This document shows positions 33,659 to 42,741 of a stretch of 64,000 bases of DNA, in pieces. The notes under the pieces were generated by a model. That model worked only from the letters and a program-made list of their open reading frames with translations. It was not told the DNA's origin and ran no database searches. The DNA is from Gemmatimonadaceae bacterium. Lineage in GTDB: Bacteria; Gemmatimonadota; Gemmatimonadetes; Gemmatimonadales; Gemmatimonadaceae. The translations under genes and the position numbers were made by a program. The DNA lies in assembly GCA_019752115.1 (NCBI GenBank), contig JAIEMN010000006.1, positions 1-64,000 on the forward strand. The letters are read 5' to 3'. Each line of letters begins with the position of its first letter. Positions within the stretch are counted from its first letter, which is position 1.

Positions 33659-35176
33659 TCAGGTCGCGGGGCTGGGCGGCAGCGTGAGCGTCAGCGTGGT
33701 GCCGTGCTCGGGGGAGCTGTCGATGCCGATGACGCCGCCGCGTTCGTCCATGATGCGCTGGCAGAGGGCCAGGCCGATGCCGGAGCCGCTCGCCTTGGTG
33801 GAGTAGAAGAACTCGAAGACGTGCGGGAGCACCTCGGGCGGGATCGCGGGGCCGCCGTTGGTGAGGCGCGAGCGCCAGCCGCCATTCGGGAGCGCGTGGC
33901 CGACCAGGATGATCTCGCTCCCCTCGGGGGCGTGGTCGCAGGCGTTCACGAGGATGTTGCGGCACACCTGCCCGAGCTGGTTCGCGTCGAGCATGCAGTG
34001 CACGGGGTGCTCGGGGCGCGTGCGCCGGAGCACGAGGTGCTTGGCGTCGAGAATGGCGCGCTCGCCCTCGAGGATATCGTCCCACACCTGCTCGGGGTCG
34101 CCGGCCTGGAGATGCACGGCGTTGGGGCGGCCGAACTCGAGGAGGCTGGTGACCATCTTGTTGAGCCGCTCCACCTCACGCAGGATGCGCCCGACGTTCT
34201 TGTCGACGACGGGATCGTCCTTGAAGCGGTACTTCATGAGCTGCGCGGCGCTCGAGATGCCGAAGAGCGGGTTGCGCAGTTCGTGCGCGACACCGGCCGC
34301 CACTTCACCAATAGCCTCGAGGCGGCGCTTGCTCTCCACGCGGTGCACGAGCCAGGCGCGCTCGATGGCAACGGCCGTCTGCGCAGCAATAACCGCCACG
34401 ACCCGCTCGGCTTCTTCGAGCGCCTGATCGGTCTCGATGGGGAGCGCATACAGCGTGAGCGCCCCCAGCACGGCGTCCGCACTCATGAGCGGCGCGGTGA
34501 GCTCCAGGCCGTCGTACGTGGGGACGCGCACGACCTGGCTGCCGGCGAGCGCGTCGAGCCAGATGGGGAGGAGCTGCCGCTCGAGATCTTCGGTGTCGCG
34601 GTCGCCGTAGCCCTGGCGATGCGTGATGGACATCTGGCCGGTTTCGTCGTCGACGAGTGCGATGACGAAGCCGGTGGAGGGCACGGCGCGGCGGAGCTGC
34701 TGCGCGACTTCGGCGTAGACGCGGTCGAGCGCGATCGCTTCGGCGAGGGCGATGCCGGTGGCGATGAGTGCTTCACGCGAGCGATGGCTCGGCGTGATGT
34801 CGACGGTGCTGAAGACGAAGCCGGTGATGTCGCCATCGGTCTCGATGGCGGTGACCTGCATGAGGAAGACCCGCTCCTCGGTGGGGGAGTTGCAGGGGAA
34901 CTCCCAGCGCACGAGGGAGGTCTGCCGCTCCCGAAGGAGGGTCATGGCGCGCTCGATCTGCGAGCGCGAGGCGTCGTCGGCGACGCTCGAGAACACTGAG
35001 CACCCGATCACCGCGTCTTCGGACGCGATGCCGGGTGCTCCGTTATCCTCGGCGAACCGAGACCAGGTGCTGTTCGCTGCGGTGATCCGGCCGTCGAGGT
35101 CGACCGACCAGATCGTGAAGGGGAGCGAGTCGAGCAGCCGCCGCGAGAACGGCGGCTGCTCGGTGGTGATGTTCAC
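33659..35176 (-). CDS. PAS-GAF sensor histidine kinase
   Basis: A 505-residue soluble kinase. A PAS domain (about 14-128), a GAF domain (about 150-275), a HisKA domain with His298 in GVAHELRNPLFGIS, and a HATPase domain with an N box (RNILVNACDH) and G box (GSGIGLALCQRI). There are no transmembrane segments, so it senses a cytoplasmic signal. Its partner is the NtrC-type regulator downstream (gap 10 nt). It starts 6 nt after the AT-hook protein gene, so the three form one operon. Confidence 0.92.
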   Translation of the reverse strand: MNITTEQPPFSRRLLDSLPFTIWSVDLDGRITAANSTWSRFAEDNGAPGIASEDAVIGCSVFSSVADDASRSQIERAMTLLRERQTSLVRWEFPCNSPTEERVFLMQVTAIETDGDITGFVFSTVDITPSHRSREALIATGIALAEAIALDRVYAEVAQQLRRAVPSTGFVIALVDDETGQMSITHRQGYGDRDTEDLERQLLPIWLDALAGSQVVRVPTYDGLELTAPLMSADAVLGALTLYALPIETDQALEEAERVVAVIAAQTAVAIERAWLVHRVESKRRLEAIGEVAAGVAHELRNPLFGISSAAQLMKYRFKDDPVVDKNVGRILREVERLNKMVTSLLEFGRPNAVHLQAGDPEQVWDDILEGERAILDAKHLVLRRTRPEHPVHCMLDANQLGQVCRNILVNACDHAPEGSEIILVGHALPNGGWRSRLTNGGPAIPPEVLPHVFEFFYSTKASGSGIGLALCQRIMDERGGVIGIDSSPEHGTTLTLTLPPSPAT

Positions 35177-35182
35177 CCGTGG

Positions 35183-36028
35183 TTACTTCCGCTTCGCGGC
35201 CTTTTTCGCCGGCTTCTTGGGAGCGGGCTTCCTGGCGGCGGGCTTCTTGGCGGGCGCCTTCTTGGCCGGCTTGGCGGCCTTCTTGGGCGCGGGCTTCGCG
35301 GCCTTCTTCACCGGCTTGGCGGCCTTCTTGGGGGCAGCCTTCTTGGGCGCCGGCTTGGCGGCCTTCTTGGGAGCGGGCTTGGCGGCCTTCTTGGCGGGGG
35401 CCGCCTTCTTGGCCGGCGCAGCCTTCTTGGCGGCCTTGGCGGGCGCCTTGGCCGGAGCCTTTGCGGGAGCCTTGGCAGCCTTGGCTGGAGCCTTGGCCGG
35501 GGCAGCCTTCTTCTCGGCCTTGGGCGCGGGCTTTTCGGCCTTGGGGGCGGGCTCGGGCTTGGCGGCCTTTGGCGCCTTCGGCGCCTTGGCCGCCTTAGGG
35601 GCGGAAGCCTTTACTTCGGAAGCTGGAACTGCGGGAGCTGGAACCTCGGCAACCGCGGCGGGCGCGGCCGGCTCCGCCGGCGCGGCGGGGGCGGGCTTTT
35701 CGGCCTTGGGCTTCTTCACGGGCTTGGGGGCACCCGGGTTCTTGGGCGGACGGCCGGGGCCGCGGCGCACGATGGGGCGACCGAAGAGGTCGTCGTCATC
35801 GTCGTCGTCGCCCATCAGGCCGTCGTCGTCGAAGCCGTCGATCTCGTCGTCGTCTTCGTCGTCGTCATCATCGTCGTCGGTGCTGTCCCAGAGGGAGTCG
35901 CCTTCGTCCGAATTGATGCCGTAGCCGTCATCCTCGTCATCGTCGTCGTACGACGAACCGTAGCCCCCCAGATCGTCCATGTCATCATCGATCAGATGGA
36001 GCTTTTCCAACTCGTCGCCACGCGGCAT
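35183..36028 (-). CDS. Acidic N-terminus plus AT-hook and histone-H1-like Lys/Ala/Pro tail
   Basis: A 281-residue low-complexity protein. Residues about 13-80 are extremely Asp-rich with long acidic runs. Residues about 89-96 contain an AT-hook-like RGPGRPPK. Residues about 100-281 are repeats of AAPKK/AKAPAK type, as in histone H1-like bacterial chromatin proteins. Residues 129-143 (VPAPAVPASEVKASA) are encoded by a family E repeat (35601-35650). The acidic half could shield the tail or act as an exchange domain, as in CarD/HMGA-like proteins. It is first in an operon with a kinase and sigma54 activator, which hints at linked chromatin and signalling control. Confidence 0.8.
   Translation of the reverse strand: MPRGDELEKLHLIDDDMDDLGGYGSSYDDDDEDDGYGINSDEGDSLWDSTDDDDDDDEDDDEIDGFDDDGLMGDDDDDDDLFGRPIVRRGPGRPPKNPGAPKPVKKPKAEKPAPAAPAEPAAPAAVAEVPAPAVPASEVKASAPKAAKAPKAPKAAKPEPAPKAEKPAPKAEKKAAPAKAPAKAAKAPAKAPAKAPAKAAKKAAPAKKAAPAKKAAKPAPKKAAKPAPKKAAPKKAAKPVKKAAKPAPKKAAKPAKKAPAKKPAARKPAPKKPAKKAAKRK
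35601..35650. repeat. Family E repeat inside a coding gene (copy E3)
   Basis: GCGGAAGCCTTTACTTCGGA then AGCTGGAACTGCGGGAGCTGG, in frame within the minus-strand AT-hook gene, where it encodes VPAPAVPASEVKASA. The order of words matches 40240-40300 and 30578-30650. Confidence 0.7.
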
Positions 36029-36119
36029 GACCGCCTCCGTACCAGCAGTTAGTGAGGGTGTGCGAAAGGACTCGCACTCAACAGCCTGCTATTACTAGGA
36101 CCGGGGCCAAGAGTCAAGT

Positions 36120-36306
36120 TCCCTCAACGAGGTCCAGATTTACGATCGGGCTTGGGACGCCGGATGAGATCGGGCTTCGGACCTCGGTTGACGTCCGGTT
36201 TCGGACCTCGAGATCGGGCGCTGACTTCTGAGGTCGGACTTCGGAAGTCGGCGACCGATCTTGAATTCCGATGCCCGACTTTGGCTGAGGTCTGAGGTCC
36301 GACCCT
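36120..36306. repeat. Family C composite palindrome (copy C1)
   Basis: An intergenic element rich in GATCGGGC, GGACCTCG and GAATTC words, with an internal inverted repeat GACTTC...GAAGTC near 36231-36258. The right part (CCGATCTTGAATTCCGATGCCCGAC) corresponds, reversed, to the left arm of the copy at 55937. It fills most of the 283-bp gap between the HD-GYP gene and the AT-hook gene. No gene was seen. Confidence 0.7.
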
Positions 36307-36312
36307 GCGGGG

Positions 36313-37425
36313 TTAGAGGCGGGGGACGCCCTCGACCCTTCCCTCGGCGATGACGGCGGCCAGCGCGGCATACACCCGCCCATCCACCAGCTTGTTCACC
36401 TGCCCGCGCAGGTAATCCAGCGTGGTTTGCGCGGTCATGGGATCGCGATAGGCGCGCTTGCTGGTGAGGGCGTCGAAGGCGTCGGCGGCGGTGAGGATGC
36501 GGCCGCCCAAGGTGATGTCCTCGCCGGCGCGGCCGTAGGGGTAGCCGCTGCCGTCCCAGTGTTCGTGGTGGTCGCGGACGTAGTGCAGGACCTCGCCCAG
36601 GTGGCTCAGGGGCTGGAGGATGTCGAGGCCGATCTTCACGTGGTCCTTTACGTGGGCGAACTCTTCGGCGGTGAGGGGGCCGTTCTTGTTGAGCACCGCT
36701 TCGCTGATGCCGATCTTGCCGACGTCGTGCAGGCGGCCGGCGAGGTGCACGCGCTCCTGCGTGTGCGGGTCGAGGCCGAGTTCCTGGGCGATGGCGGCGC
36801 CGAGTTCGGCGACGCGGTGGGAGTGGCCGCGGAGGTAGAGGTCCTTGGCTTCCATCGCGTTGATGAGCGAGTCGGCCACGCTCACCGTGAGGTCGCGCAG
36901 GGCTGCCTTTTCGCGCTCGAGCTGCGCGGTGCGGATGGCGACTTCTTCACGAATGAGACGGTCGATGCTCTTCCGTTCGAGCGTGCGGGTGCGGCGCTCG
37001 AGGGCGCGCTCCACGGCGTTCTGCAGGTCGGGGAGTTCGACGGGCTTCGTGAGATAATCAAAAGCGCCGCTCCCCAGCGCTTCGGTGGCGCTGGCGGCGT
37101 CGTTGACGGCCGTGAGCATGATGATGCCGAGGTTTTCGTCGGCATGGAGCGCGCGCGGCACGACTTCGAGGCCGGAGAGGCCGGGCATGCGCAGGTCGCA
37201 GAGCATGAGCGCGTACTGCTCGCGGCCCAGCTGTTCGAGGGCGCTTTCGCCGGAGTCGGCCAGATCCACGGTGTAGCCGCGGCTCTTGAGGAACCGGCTC
37301 AGGGCGAGGCGGATGGTGCTTTCGTCGTCGACCACGAGGATTCGCCGCAGCGTGTCGGTGACGAGCGCGGCGCCGGCCGCTTCGATGGCGCGGACGGATT
37401 CGGGGGTGGGGGCAGTGGCAGTCAT
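36313..37425 (-). CDS. Response regulator with HD-GYP domain (cyclic-di-GMP phosphodiesterase type)
   Basis: A 370-residue protein. An N-terminal REC domain (phospho-acceptor Asp77 in LMLCDLRMPG) and an HD-GYP domain with HSHRVAELG, HDVGKIG and HHEHWDGSGYPYGRAGEDI. The complete HD and GYP signatures suggest active cyclic-di-GMP hydrolysis. It overlaps the upstream kinase by 4 bp, so the two make a coupled two-component pair linking PAS/GAF sensing to cyclic-di-GMP turnover. Confidence 0.93.
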   Translation of the reverse strand: MTATAPTPESVRAIEAAGAALVTDTLRRILVVDDESTIRLALSRFLKSRGYTVDLADSGESALEQLGREQYALMLCDLRMPGLSGLEVVPRALHADENLGIIMLTAVNDAASATEALGSGAFDYLTKPVELPDLQNAVERALERRTRTLERKSIDRLIREEVAIRTAQLEREKAALRDLTVSVADSLINAMEAKDLYLRGHSHRVAELGAAIAQELGLDPHTQERVHLAGRLHDVGKIGISEAVLNKNGPLTAEEFAHVKDHVKIGLDILQPLSHLGEVLHYVRDHHEHWDGSGYPYGRAGEDITLGGRILTAADAFDALTSKRAYRDPMTAQTTLDYLRGQVNKLVDGRVYAALAAVIAEGRVEGVPRL

Positions 37426-39473
37426 GAGGGCGATTCGACGAACGCAGGCGTGCTGGCAAGCACCGGCAAGTTGAGCTGGAAGGTCGTGCCGACGTCGGGC
37501 TCCGACTCTACGCTAATGCTGCCGCCGTGGGCGTGCACGATGCCGTAGCTCACACTGAGCCCGAGACCGGTGCCGAGACCCGCGGGTTTGGTACTGAAGA
37601 ACGGCTCGAAGATGCGGCGCTTGACCTCGGCGCTCATGCCGCGGCCGGTGTCGTGCGCGAGGATGTGCACCTGATCGCCACTCGTGCGCGTGGAGAGCGT
37701 GAGCACCCGCTCGAGACGGCCCTGCATGGCGAATTCGGCGTTGCTGATCATGTTGAGCAGCACCTGCTGCAACTTCTGCTCGTCGCCGCTGACCTTGGGG
37801 GCATTGGGATCGAGCTCGAGCGTCACCTTCACGCCGGCCTGCCGCAGCGGATACGTGCGGAGGCGCACGACCTGTTGCAGCATGGCGTTCACATCCACCG
37901 GCCCGAAGCCGCGATCGGTCTTGCGCGCAAAGAGGAGCAGGTCGCGAATGACGCCCTTGGCGCGATCGCTTTCCTGCTTGATGAGCTGCACGCTTTCGCG
38001 CTGTTCCTCGCCCAGCTCTTCTTCGAGCAGGATCTGCGCGAACGCCGAAATGCCGGTCAGCGGATTGTTGATCTCGTGCGCGACGCCAGCGACGAGTTCG
38101 CCGAGCGCGACCATCTTTTCGGTGTGGCGCAGCTGTTCTTCGACGTGCCGGTCCTGCGACACATCGCGCACGCTGACGACCTGGCCGAGGATATCGCCAG
38201 TGTGCCCGCGGAGTGGCGCAATGCTTACGGCGGCAGGGAACTCCGCGCCGTTCTTGCGGCGATGGATGTCGTGCGAGATGCGCACGCCGGCTTCGACAAT
38301 GCCGGAGCCGGCGTCGAGCCCTTCGCGCGTGTCGGCGCCCACGACGAGATCCTCGAACTTCATTTCCATGAGCTCCGGCTGCGTCCACCCGTATTCGCGC
38401 GCGGTGGCGGGGTTGGCGTAGCGGATGCCGCTCTGATCGAGAATGAAGATCGGGTGATTGATCGTGGTGAGGCCGGTGGCGAGGAGATGCTCGCGTTCAC
38501 GCGCGAAGCGTTCTTCCTCGTCGAGCAGCATGGCGTCGAGGGAGAGCGTGAGGGGCGTGGCCACGTACTCCAGCGCACGGCCGAGGCGTTTGAGGGTACG
38601 CAGGCTCGTGTCGCTCGCGAGGACGCGGAGTTCGCCGATTTGATGACCGCGCGACGCCAGCGAGAGGACGCGGAGTGGATCGCTCGTCTCGGGGGGCTGC
38701 TCGACGCCCACATAGTATTCGAGCGCGCCGTTGGCGGCGATGTATTCGAGGTGGCCGTCGCGGGCGCGACTTACGCCGAGGGCGAGGCCGCGCACGGGGA
38801 GCGCGCGCGCGAGCACATCGAGGAGCTGCTGCGCGCCGGGCACGAGCTGCGTGGCGTGAATGGCGACGCGCCCGAGCGCCGCCGAGAGTTCGGCGCGGCG
38901 GCGTTGGCGGCGTTGCGCGGTGACGAGGCGCGCGGCTTCGGCGGCGGTGGCGGCGTGGCCGGTGAGGACGGCCACGAGAAAGAGATCTTCGCCGTCGAAG
39001 GCATGCCCGGGGGAGGCGACGAGGCGCAGCACGCCGGCGCCGTGGCGCATGTCGCGCACCGGAGCGCAGAGCTCGGTGGTGCCGGCGGGGGCGTCGGGAT
39101 GCGGGGTGAGCCGCGTGGCCATGTGGGCGACACCGCTGTCGCCCACGGCACGGACCAGCTCGAGATCGAGCGTGTCGGCGTCCGCGGGGTCGAGTGGGGT
39201 GCCGACGCGTACGACGCGATCGATGCGCTCCCCGCGGAACCGATAGAGCTCGGCGACGTGGCAGGGGAAGACGAGCATGGCCGCGTCGGCCACGGCGCGG
39301 GCCAGCCCATCGCCCACGGTGGCGTGCGCGAGCTGCCGCGCCAGCTGTTGCTGGGCGCGTACCAATTCGGCCAGTCGATGGCCAGAGCGCTCGCGATACT
39401 GTCGCGGTTCGGTCACGTGCTCCCGACAGGGGTCCCCGGAATTGACGCACCGGGGGCACACGACGTCGCGCAC
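37422..39473 (-). CDS. GAF-PAS sensor histidine kinase
   Basis: A 683-residue kinase. GAF-like region about 45-320, PAS about 325-445 (NHPIFILDQSGIRYANPATAREYGW), HisKA with His466 in VAGVAHEINNPLTGIS, and HATPase with NMISNAEFAM and GLGTGLGLSVSYGIVHAHGG. No transmembrane segments. The longest frame begins at a GTG at 39473 and has Cys-rich MRDVVCPRCVNSGDPC. A second GTG at 39416 has GGGAG 4-5 nt upstream and may be the true start. It is paired with the HD-GYP regulator downstream. Confidence 0.9.
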   Translation of the reverse strand: MRDVVCPRCVNSGDPCREHVTEPRQYRERSGHRLAELVRAQQQLARQLAHATVGDGLARAVADAAMLVFPCHVAELYRFRGERIDRVVRVGTPLDPADADTLDLELVRAVGDSGVAHMATRLTPHPDAPAGTTELCAPVRDMRHGAGVLRLVASPGHAFDGEDLFLVAVLTGHAATAAEAARLVTAQRRQRRRAELSAALGRVAIHATQLVPGAQQLLDVLARALPVRGLALGVSRARDGHLEYIAANGALEYYVGVEQPPETSDPLRVLSLASRGHQIGELRVLASDTSLRTLKRLGRALEYVATPLTLSLDAMLLDEEERFAREREHLLATGLTTINHPIFILDQSGIRYANPATAREYGWTQPELMEMKFEDLVVGADTREGLDAGSGIVEAGVRISHDIHRRKNGAEFPAAVSIAPLRGHTGDILGQVVSVRDVSQDRHVEEQLRHTEKMVALGELVAGVAHEINNPLTGISAFAQILLEEELGEEQRESVQLIKQESDRAKGVIRDLLLFARKTDRGFGPVDVNAMLQQVVRLRTYPLRQAGVKVTLELDPNAPKVSGDEQKLQQVLLNMISNAEFAMQGRLERVLTLSTRTSGDQVHILAHDTGRGMSAEVKRRIFEPFFSTKPAGLGTGLGLSVSYGIVHAHGGSISVESEPDVGTTFQLNLPVLASTPAFVESPS

Positions 39474-39606
39474 GCGGCCCGGGCTGGTCTTCCCAGTTGA
39501 TAGACCCTACCGCGCGGGCCAAGTGCCGGCAATCAGGGTTTTTGCTGATGGCCGGCCTGGCGGTTCGTCCCTGCGATTGGACGGGGGCGCCAACCGGTGG
39601 GGCGGC

Positions 39607-40401
39607 TTACTTGCCGCCCCGGGCCTCGGCGGCGGTGCGGTCGATTTCCGCCTTGTGCATGTCGTACTCCGGCTTCTTCGTGGCGAGCTGGGCGTCCAGC
39701 ACCTTCAGGAAGAGCGCGTCGAACGTCTTGATGTCGGCCGCCTTGTTGGCGAGGCGGGCCGCATGGGTCGCGAGCATGAGCCCCAGCAGGTTCTCGGGCT
39801 CGGCCTTGAGGATGGTGTCGGCGTGGGCGGCGGCGACGGCCGCATTGCCGAGCATCTCGTTGATCTGGCCGAGGTGGTAGCGCTCGTCGATGCTCTTGGT
39901 TTCGAGCATCTCGTGCGCGGCGAGGGCCATGGGGGCGAAGAAGGCCGCCGAGTCGGCCTTGCCGGCCTGGACGTACGCCATGATGCGACCGTAGAGGCGG
40001 TTGGCGCGCTCGTTGGGCGACATGTTGGCGATGTCGGGGGGGGCGGCGCCGCTGCCGCCGTTGGCGAAGGGGGCTGCCATGCCTGGGGGGGCGGCGGCTT
40101 CGCTTGGCTTGGGCTGGGTGGTGGCGAGGTAGGCGGAGCCGGCGATGAGGCCGGCGAGGCCCAGGAGCCAGGGGAGGGCGGTGGCGGAGGACTTGGCGCG
40201 GGTGACGAGGGGGGCGGGGGGGGCGGTGTCCTCGTCTTCAACTGCGGAAGCCTGTACGGCGGAAGCTGGGACTGCGGGAGCTGGGACTGCGGGGGCTGCG
40301 GCGCCTACTTGGTGGCCGCAGGCGTGGCAGAACTTGGCGGTGGGCGAGAGGGGGGCGCCGCACTCGCTGCAGAACTTGGGGGCCGGGGCTGTGTCGGTCA
40401 T
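39607..40401 (-). CDS. Membrane-anchored zinc-ribbon protein with repeat-derived linker
   Basis: A 264-residue protein. A double-CxxC zinc ribbon (FCSECGAPLSPTAKFCHACG, Cys11/14/25/28), a linker, a transmembrane segment at about 77-93, and a C-terminal alpha-helical region that may hold TPR-like repeats (about 125-250). The linker APAVPAPAVPASAVQASAV (residues 36-54) is encoded by a family E element (40240-40300). Function unknown. It is divergent from glutamine synthetase. Confidence 0.75.
   Translation of the reverse strand: MTDTAPAPKFCSECGAPLSPTAKFCHACGHQVGAAAPAVPAPAVPASAVQASAVEDEDTAPPAPLVTRAKSSATALPWLLGLAGLIAGSAYLATTQPKPSEAAAPPGMAAPFANGGSGAAPPDIANMSPNERANRLYGRIMAYVQAGKADSAAFFAPMALAAHEMLETKSIDERYHLGQINEMLGNAAVAAAHADTILKAEPENLLGLMLATHAARLANKAADIKTFDALFLKVLDAQLATKKPEYDMHKAEIDRTAAEARGGK
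40240..40300. repeat. Family E repeat inside a coding gene (copy E4)
   Basis: ACTGCGGAAGCCTGTACGGC then units of GGAAGCTGGGACTGCGGGAG and ending GGGGGCTGCGGCG. On the minus strand it encodes AAAPAVPAPAVPASAVQASAV. The first 20 nt nearly equal the start of the intergenic copy at 30578-30650, except one base. Confidence 0.72.
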
Positions 40402-40455
40402 GGCAGGCGGAAGGTACTACAATACAAGCGTCTCGGAACACTCAGCCCTCTCCCT

Positions 40456-41823
40456 GTGCCTACTCCCAGTCGCTCGCTCGTTCCTGCCAATCTCGAGGGT
40501 GCCTCGACGGCCGACATTCTGGAGTTGGCCGAAGCGCAGCAGGTGCGATTCCTTCGCCTGCAGTTCACGGACATTCTGGGCGTCATCAAAAACGTCGAGA
40601 TTCCGTCGTCGCAGTTCAGGAAGGCGCTCAAGGGCGACATCATGTTCGACGGCTCGAGCATCGCGGGCTTTGTGCGCGTGGAAGAGTCGGACATGCTGCT
40701 CGCGCCGGATCTGAGCACGTTCCAGATCTTTCCGTGGGGCGATCCGGCGGCGCGGGTGGGGCGGCTGATCTGCGATATCACGATGCCCGATGGGTCGCCG
40801 TTTGCGGGCGATCCGCGCGGCGCGCTCAAGAAGCAGCTGGGGCTCGCGAAGGCCCAGGGCTACGTGATGAACGCGGGGATGGAAGCGGAGTTCTTCCTCT
40901 TCAAGCCCACCGCCGATGGCCGGCCCGCGACCGACACGCACGACAGCGGCGGCTACTTCGATCTCGCGCCGATGGATCAGGGCGAAGATGCGCGGCGCGC
41001 AATTGTCGATGCGCTCGAGCAGATGGGCTTTGAAGTGGAAGCGGCGCATCACGAAGTGGCGCACGGGCAGCATGAGATCGACTTCCGCTACGCCGATGCG
41101 CTGCGCACGGCCGACAACATCGCGACGTTCCGCTTCGTCGTGAAGCAGGTCGCGCGGCAGTTCGGGTTGTATGCGTCGTTCATGCCCAAGCCGGTGTTCG
41201 GACAGAACGGCAGCGGCATGCACACGCATCAGAGCCTCTTCGCCAATGGGCAGAACGCGTTCTGGGACCCGCAGCGCGAATGGGCACTGAGCAAGACGGC
41301 GCTGCACTACATCGGCGGCCTGCTGCGCCACGCGCGCGGGATGACGGCGGTCACCAATCCGCTGGTGAATTCGTACAAGCGGCTGGTGCCGGGCTTTGAG
41401 GCGCCGGTGAACGTGGCGTGGAGCATGCGGAACCGGTCGCCGATGATCCGCGTGCCGGAGCGCCGCGGGTCGGGGACACGGCTCGAGTTGCGTACGCCGG
41501 ACCCGTCGGCGAATCCGTACCTGGCGCTCACGGTGATGCTCGCCGCCGGCCTGGATGGGCTGGCCACCGAGGCGGACTGGCGCGAACCGGTGAACACGAA
41601 CATCTGGGAGCTGTCGTACCGGGAGCGCCGCCGGCTGCGCATTGACGACCTCCCGACGTCACTGTCGGAAGCGTGCGACGAGCTCGAGAAGGACGATGTG
41701 ATCTGCGCGGCGCTGGGGGAGCACATCACGCAGCAGTTCCTGGCGGCCAAGCGTGCGGAGTGGGAGGAGTACAACCAGCAGGTGACACGCTGGGAGATGG
41801 ATCGGTATCTGCCGCGGTACTAG
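40456..41823 (+). CDS. glnA: Glutamine synthetase type I (alpha-like)
   Basis: A 455-residue GlnA: ATP-dependent glutamate plus ammonia to glutamine. Seen: DIMFDGSSIAGF, the metal-site MEAEFFLF and HEVAHGQHEIDFRY, FMPKPVFGQNGSGMHTHQS, VPGFEAPVNVAWS..RNRSPMIRVP and the ADPSANPYLA-like PDPSANPYLALTVML. The adenylylation-site region of the beta type (NLYDLPP) is not seen, which points to the alpha form. The start is the GTG at 40456; a TACAAT box lies about 35 nt upstream (40418-40423). The much longer frame upstream is antisense. Confidence 0.95.
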   Translation: MPTPSRSLVPANLEGASTADILELAEAQQVRFLRLQFTDILGVIKNVEIPSSQFRKALKGDIMFDGSSIAGFVRVEESDMLLAPDLSTFQIFPWGDPAARVGRLICDITMPDGSPFAGDPRGALKKQLGLAKAQGYVMNAGMEAEFFLFKPTADGRPATDTHDSGGYFDLAPMDQGEDARRAIVDALEQMGFEVEAAHHEVAHGQHEIDFRYADALRTADNIATFRFVVKQVARQFGLYASFMPKPVFGQNGSGMHTHQSLFANGQNAFWDPQREWALSKTALHYIGGLLRHARGMTAVTNPLVNSYKRLVPGFEAPVNVAWSMRNRSPMIRVPERRGSGTRLELRTPDPSANPYLALTVMLAAGLDGLATEADWREPVNTNIWELSYRERRRLRIDDLPTSLSEACDELEKDDVICAALGEHITQQFLAAKRAEWEEYNQQVTRWEMDRYLPRY

Positions 41824-41831
41824 CACCGCAC

Positions 41832-41940
41832 GTTCTCCGTTCCTCCGCTCCACCGCCCCTCCGCGGTGCAGGCCCAGCGATTCGTCCGGCTTCGCTGTAC
41901 CTGCCATGCGGAGCAGCGGCGATGCGGAGCAACGGAGGGG
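41832..41940. repeat. Family G repeat (copy G2)
   Basis: The left part GTTCTCCGTTCCTCCGCTCC...CCTCCGC and the right part GCGGAGCAGCGGCGATGCGG...CAACGGAGGGG form a rough palindrome. The left part is the complement of G1 at 32243-32275. It fills the gap between glnA and the superoxide dismutase gene. Confidence 0.65.
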
Positions 41941-41961
41941 ACATTTGGGGATTACTTTCTC

Positions 41962-42627
41962 ATGATGCGATCACTTTTCTCGAACGTCGTGCCCGGCCCG
42001 GATGCGGTGCTGGACCAGAAGTATCCGTTCGTGCTGCCTGACCTCGGTTATGCCGCCACGGCGGTGGAGCCGGCGGTGGACGCGCAGACGATGGGGATTC
42101 ATCACGACAAGCATCACGCGACGTACGTGACGAATCTCAACAAGGCGCTCGAGAATCAGCCCACGCTGCATGACCGCACGCTGGGGCAGCTGTTGCTCGG
42201 GTTGCATCGCGTGCCGCCGGCCGTGCAGACGGCCATTCGCAACAATGGCGGCGGGCATGCGAATCACGCGCTCTTTTGGAAGCTGCTCTCGCCCGGTGGC
42301 GCCACGGCGCCGACGGGGCGGTTGGCGGAGATGGTGAAGCGCGAGTTCGAATCGCTCGACGCGCTCAAGGCACAGCTCAAGGCGGCCGGCACGGGGCAGT
42401 TCGGCAGCGGCTGGGCGTGGCTGGTGAAGACGGCCACGAACCGGCTCGCGATTCGCGGGCTGCCGAATCAGGATTCGCCGCTGCTCGAAGGCGAGCTCCC
42501 GATCGTGGGGATCGATGTGTGGGAGCATGCGTACTATCTCAAGTACCAGAACCGGCGCGCGGATTACCTCGACGCGGTGCTGGGGCGGATCAATTGGGAT
42601 GTGGCGTCGGCGCAGGTAGCCGGCTAA
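41962..42627 (+). CDS. Iron/manganese superoxide dismutase
   Basis: A 221-residue Fe/Mn-SOD. Metal ligands sit in [12 protein letters not shown] (first His), NHALFW (second His) and [13 protein letters not shown] (Asp and His). The [15 protein letters not shown] start is typical. Fe versus Mn use cannot be told from these motifs. An N-terminal 25-residue extension relative to many SODs is probably not a signal peptide. The ATG at 41962 or 41965 is the likely start; upstream sequence belongs to family G. A family A palindrome follows the gene. Confidence 0.93.
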   Translation: MMRSLFSNVVPGPDAVLDQKYPFVLPDLGYAATAVEPAVDAQTMGIHHDKHHATYVTNLNKALENQPTLHDRTLGQLLLGLHRVPPAVQTAIRNNGGGHANHALFWKLLSPGGATAPTGRLAEMVKREFESLDALKAQLKAAGTGQFGSGWAWLVKTATNRLAIRGLPNQDSPLLEGELPIVGIDVWEHAYYLKYQNRRADYLDAVLGRINWDVASAQVAG

Positions 42628-42639
42628 GCGAAACCCGCA

Positions 42640-42741
42640 ACAACCCAGAACCCGAAACAACCCACGACCCACCACCAAAAACCCGGAACCCAGAACTGAT
42701 CAGTTCTGGGTTCCGGGTTTTTGGTTGTGGGTTCTGGGTTT
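42640..42741. repeat. Family A palindrome (copy A1)
   Basis: Perfect 25-bp arms (42675-42724) centred on AACTGA|TCAGTT between 42699 and 42700, extending to about 34 bp with one mismatch. The stem words are ACCCAGAA, AACCCGGAACCC and CCAAAAACCC. It lies between convergent genes and touches the stop of the lipoprotein gene, so it could be a bidirectional terminator. Confidence 0.93.

Noticed and set aside
37527-39500. Long plus-strand frame antisense to the histidine kinase
   Set aside because: Shadow frame produced by GC3 bias; the minus-strand kinase has complete HisKA and HATPase motifs.
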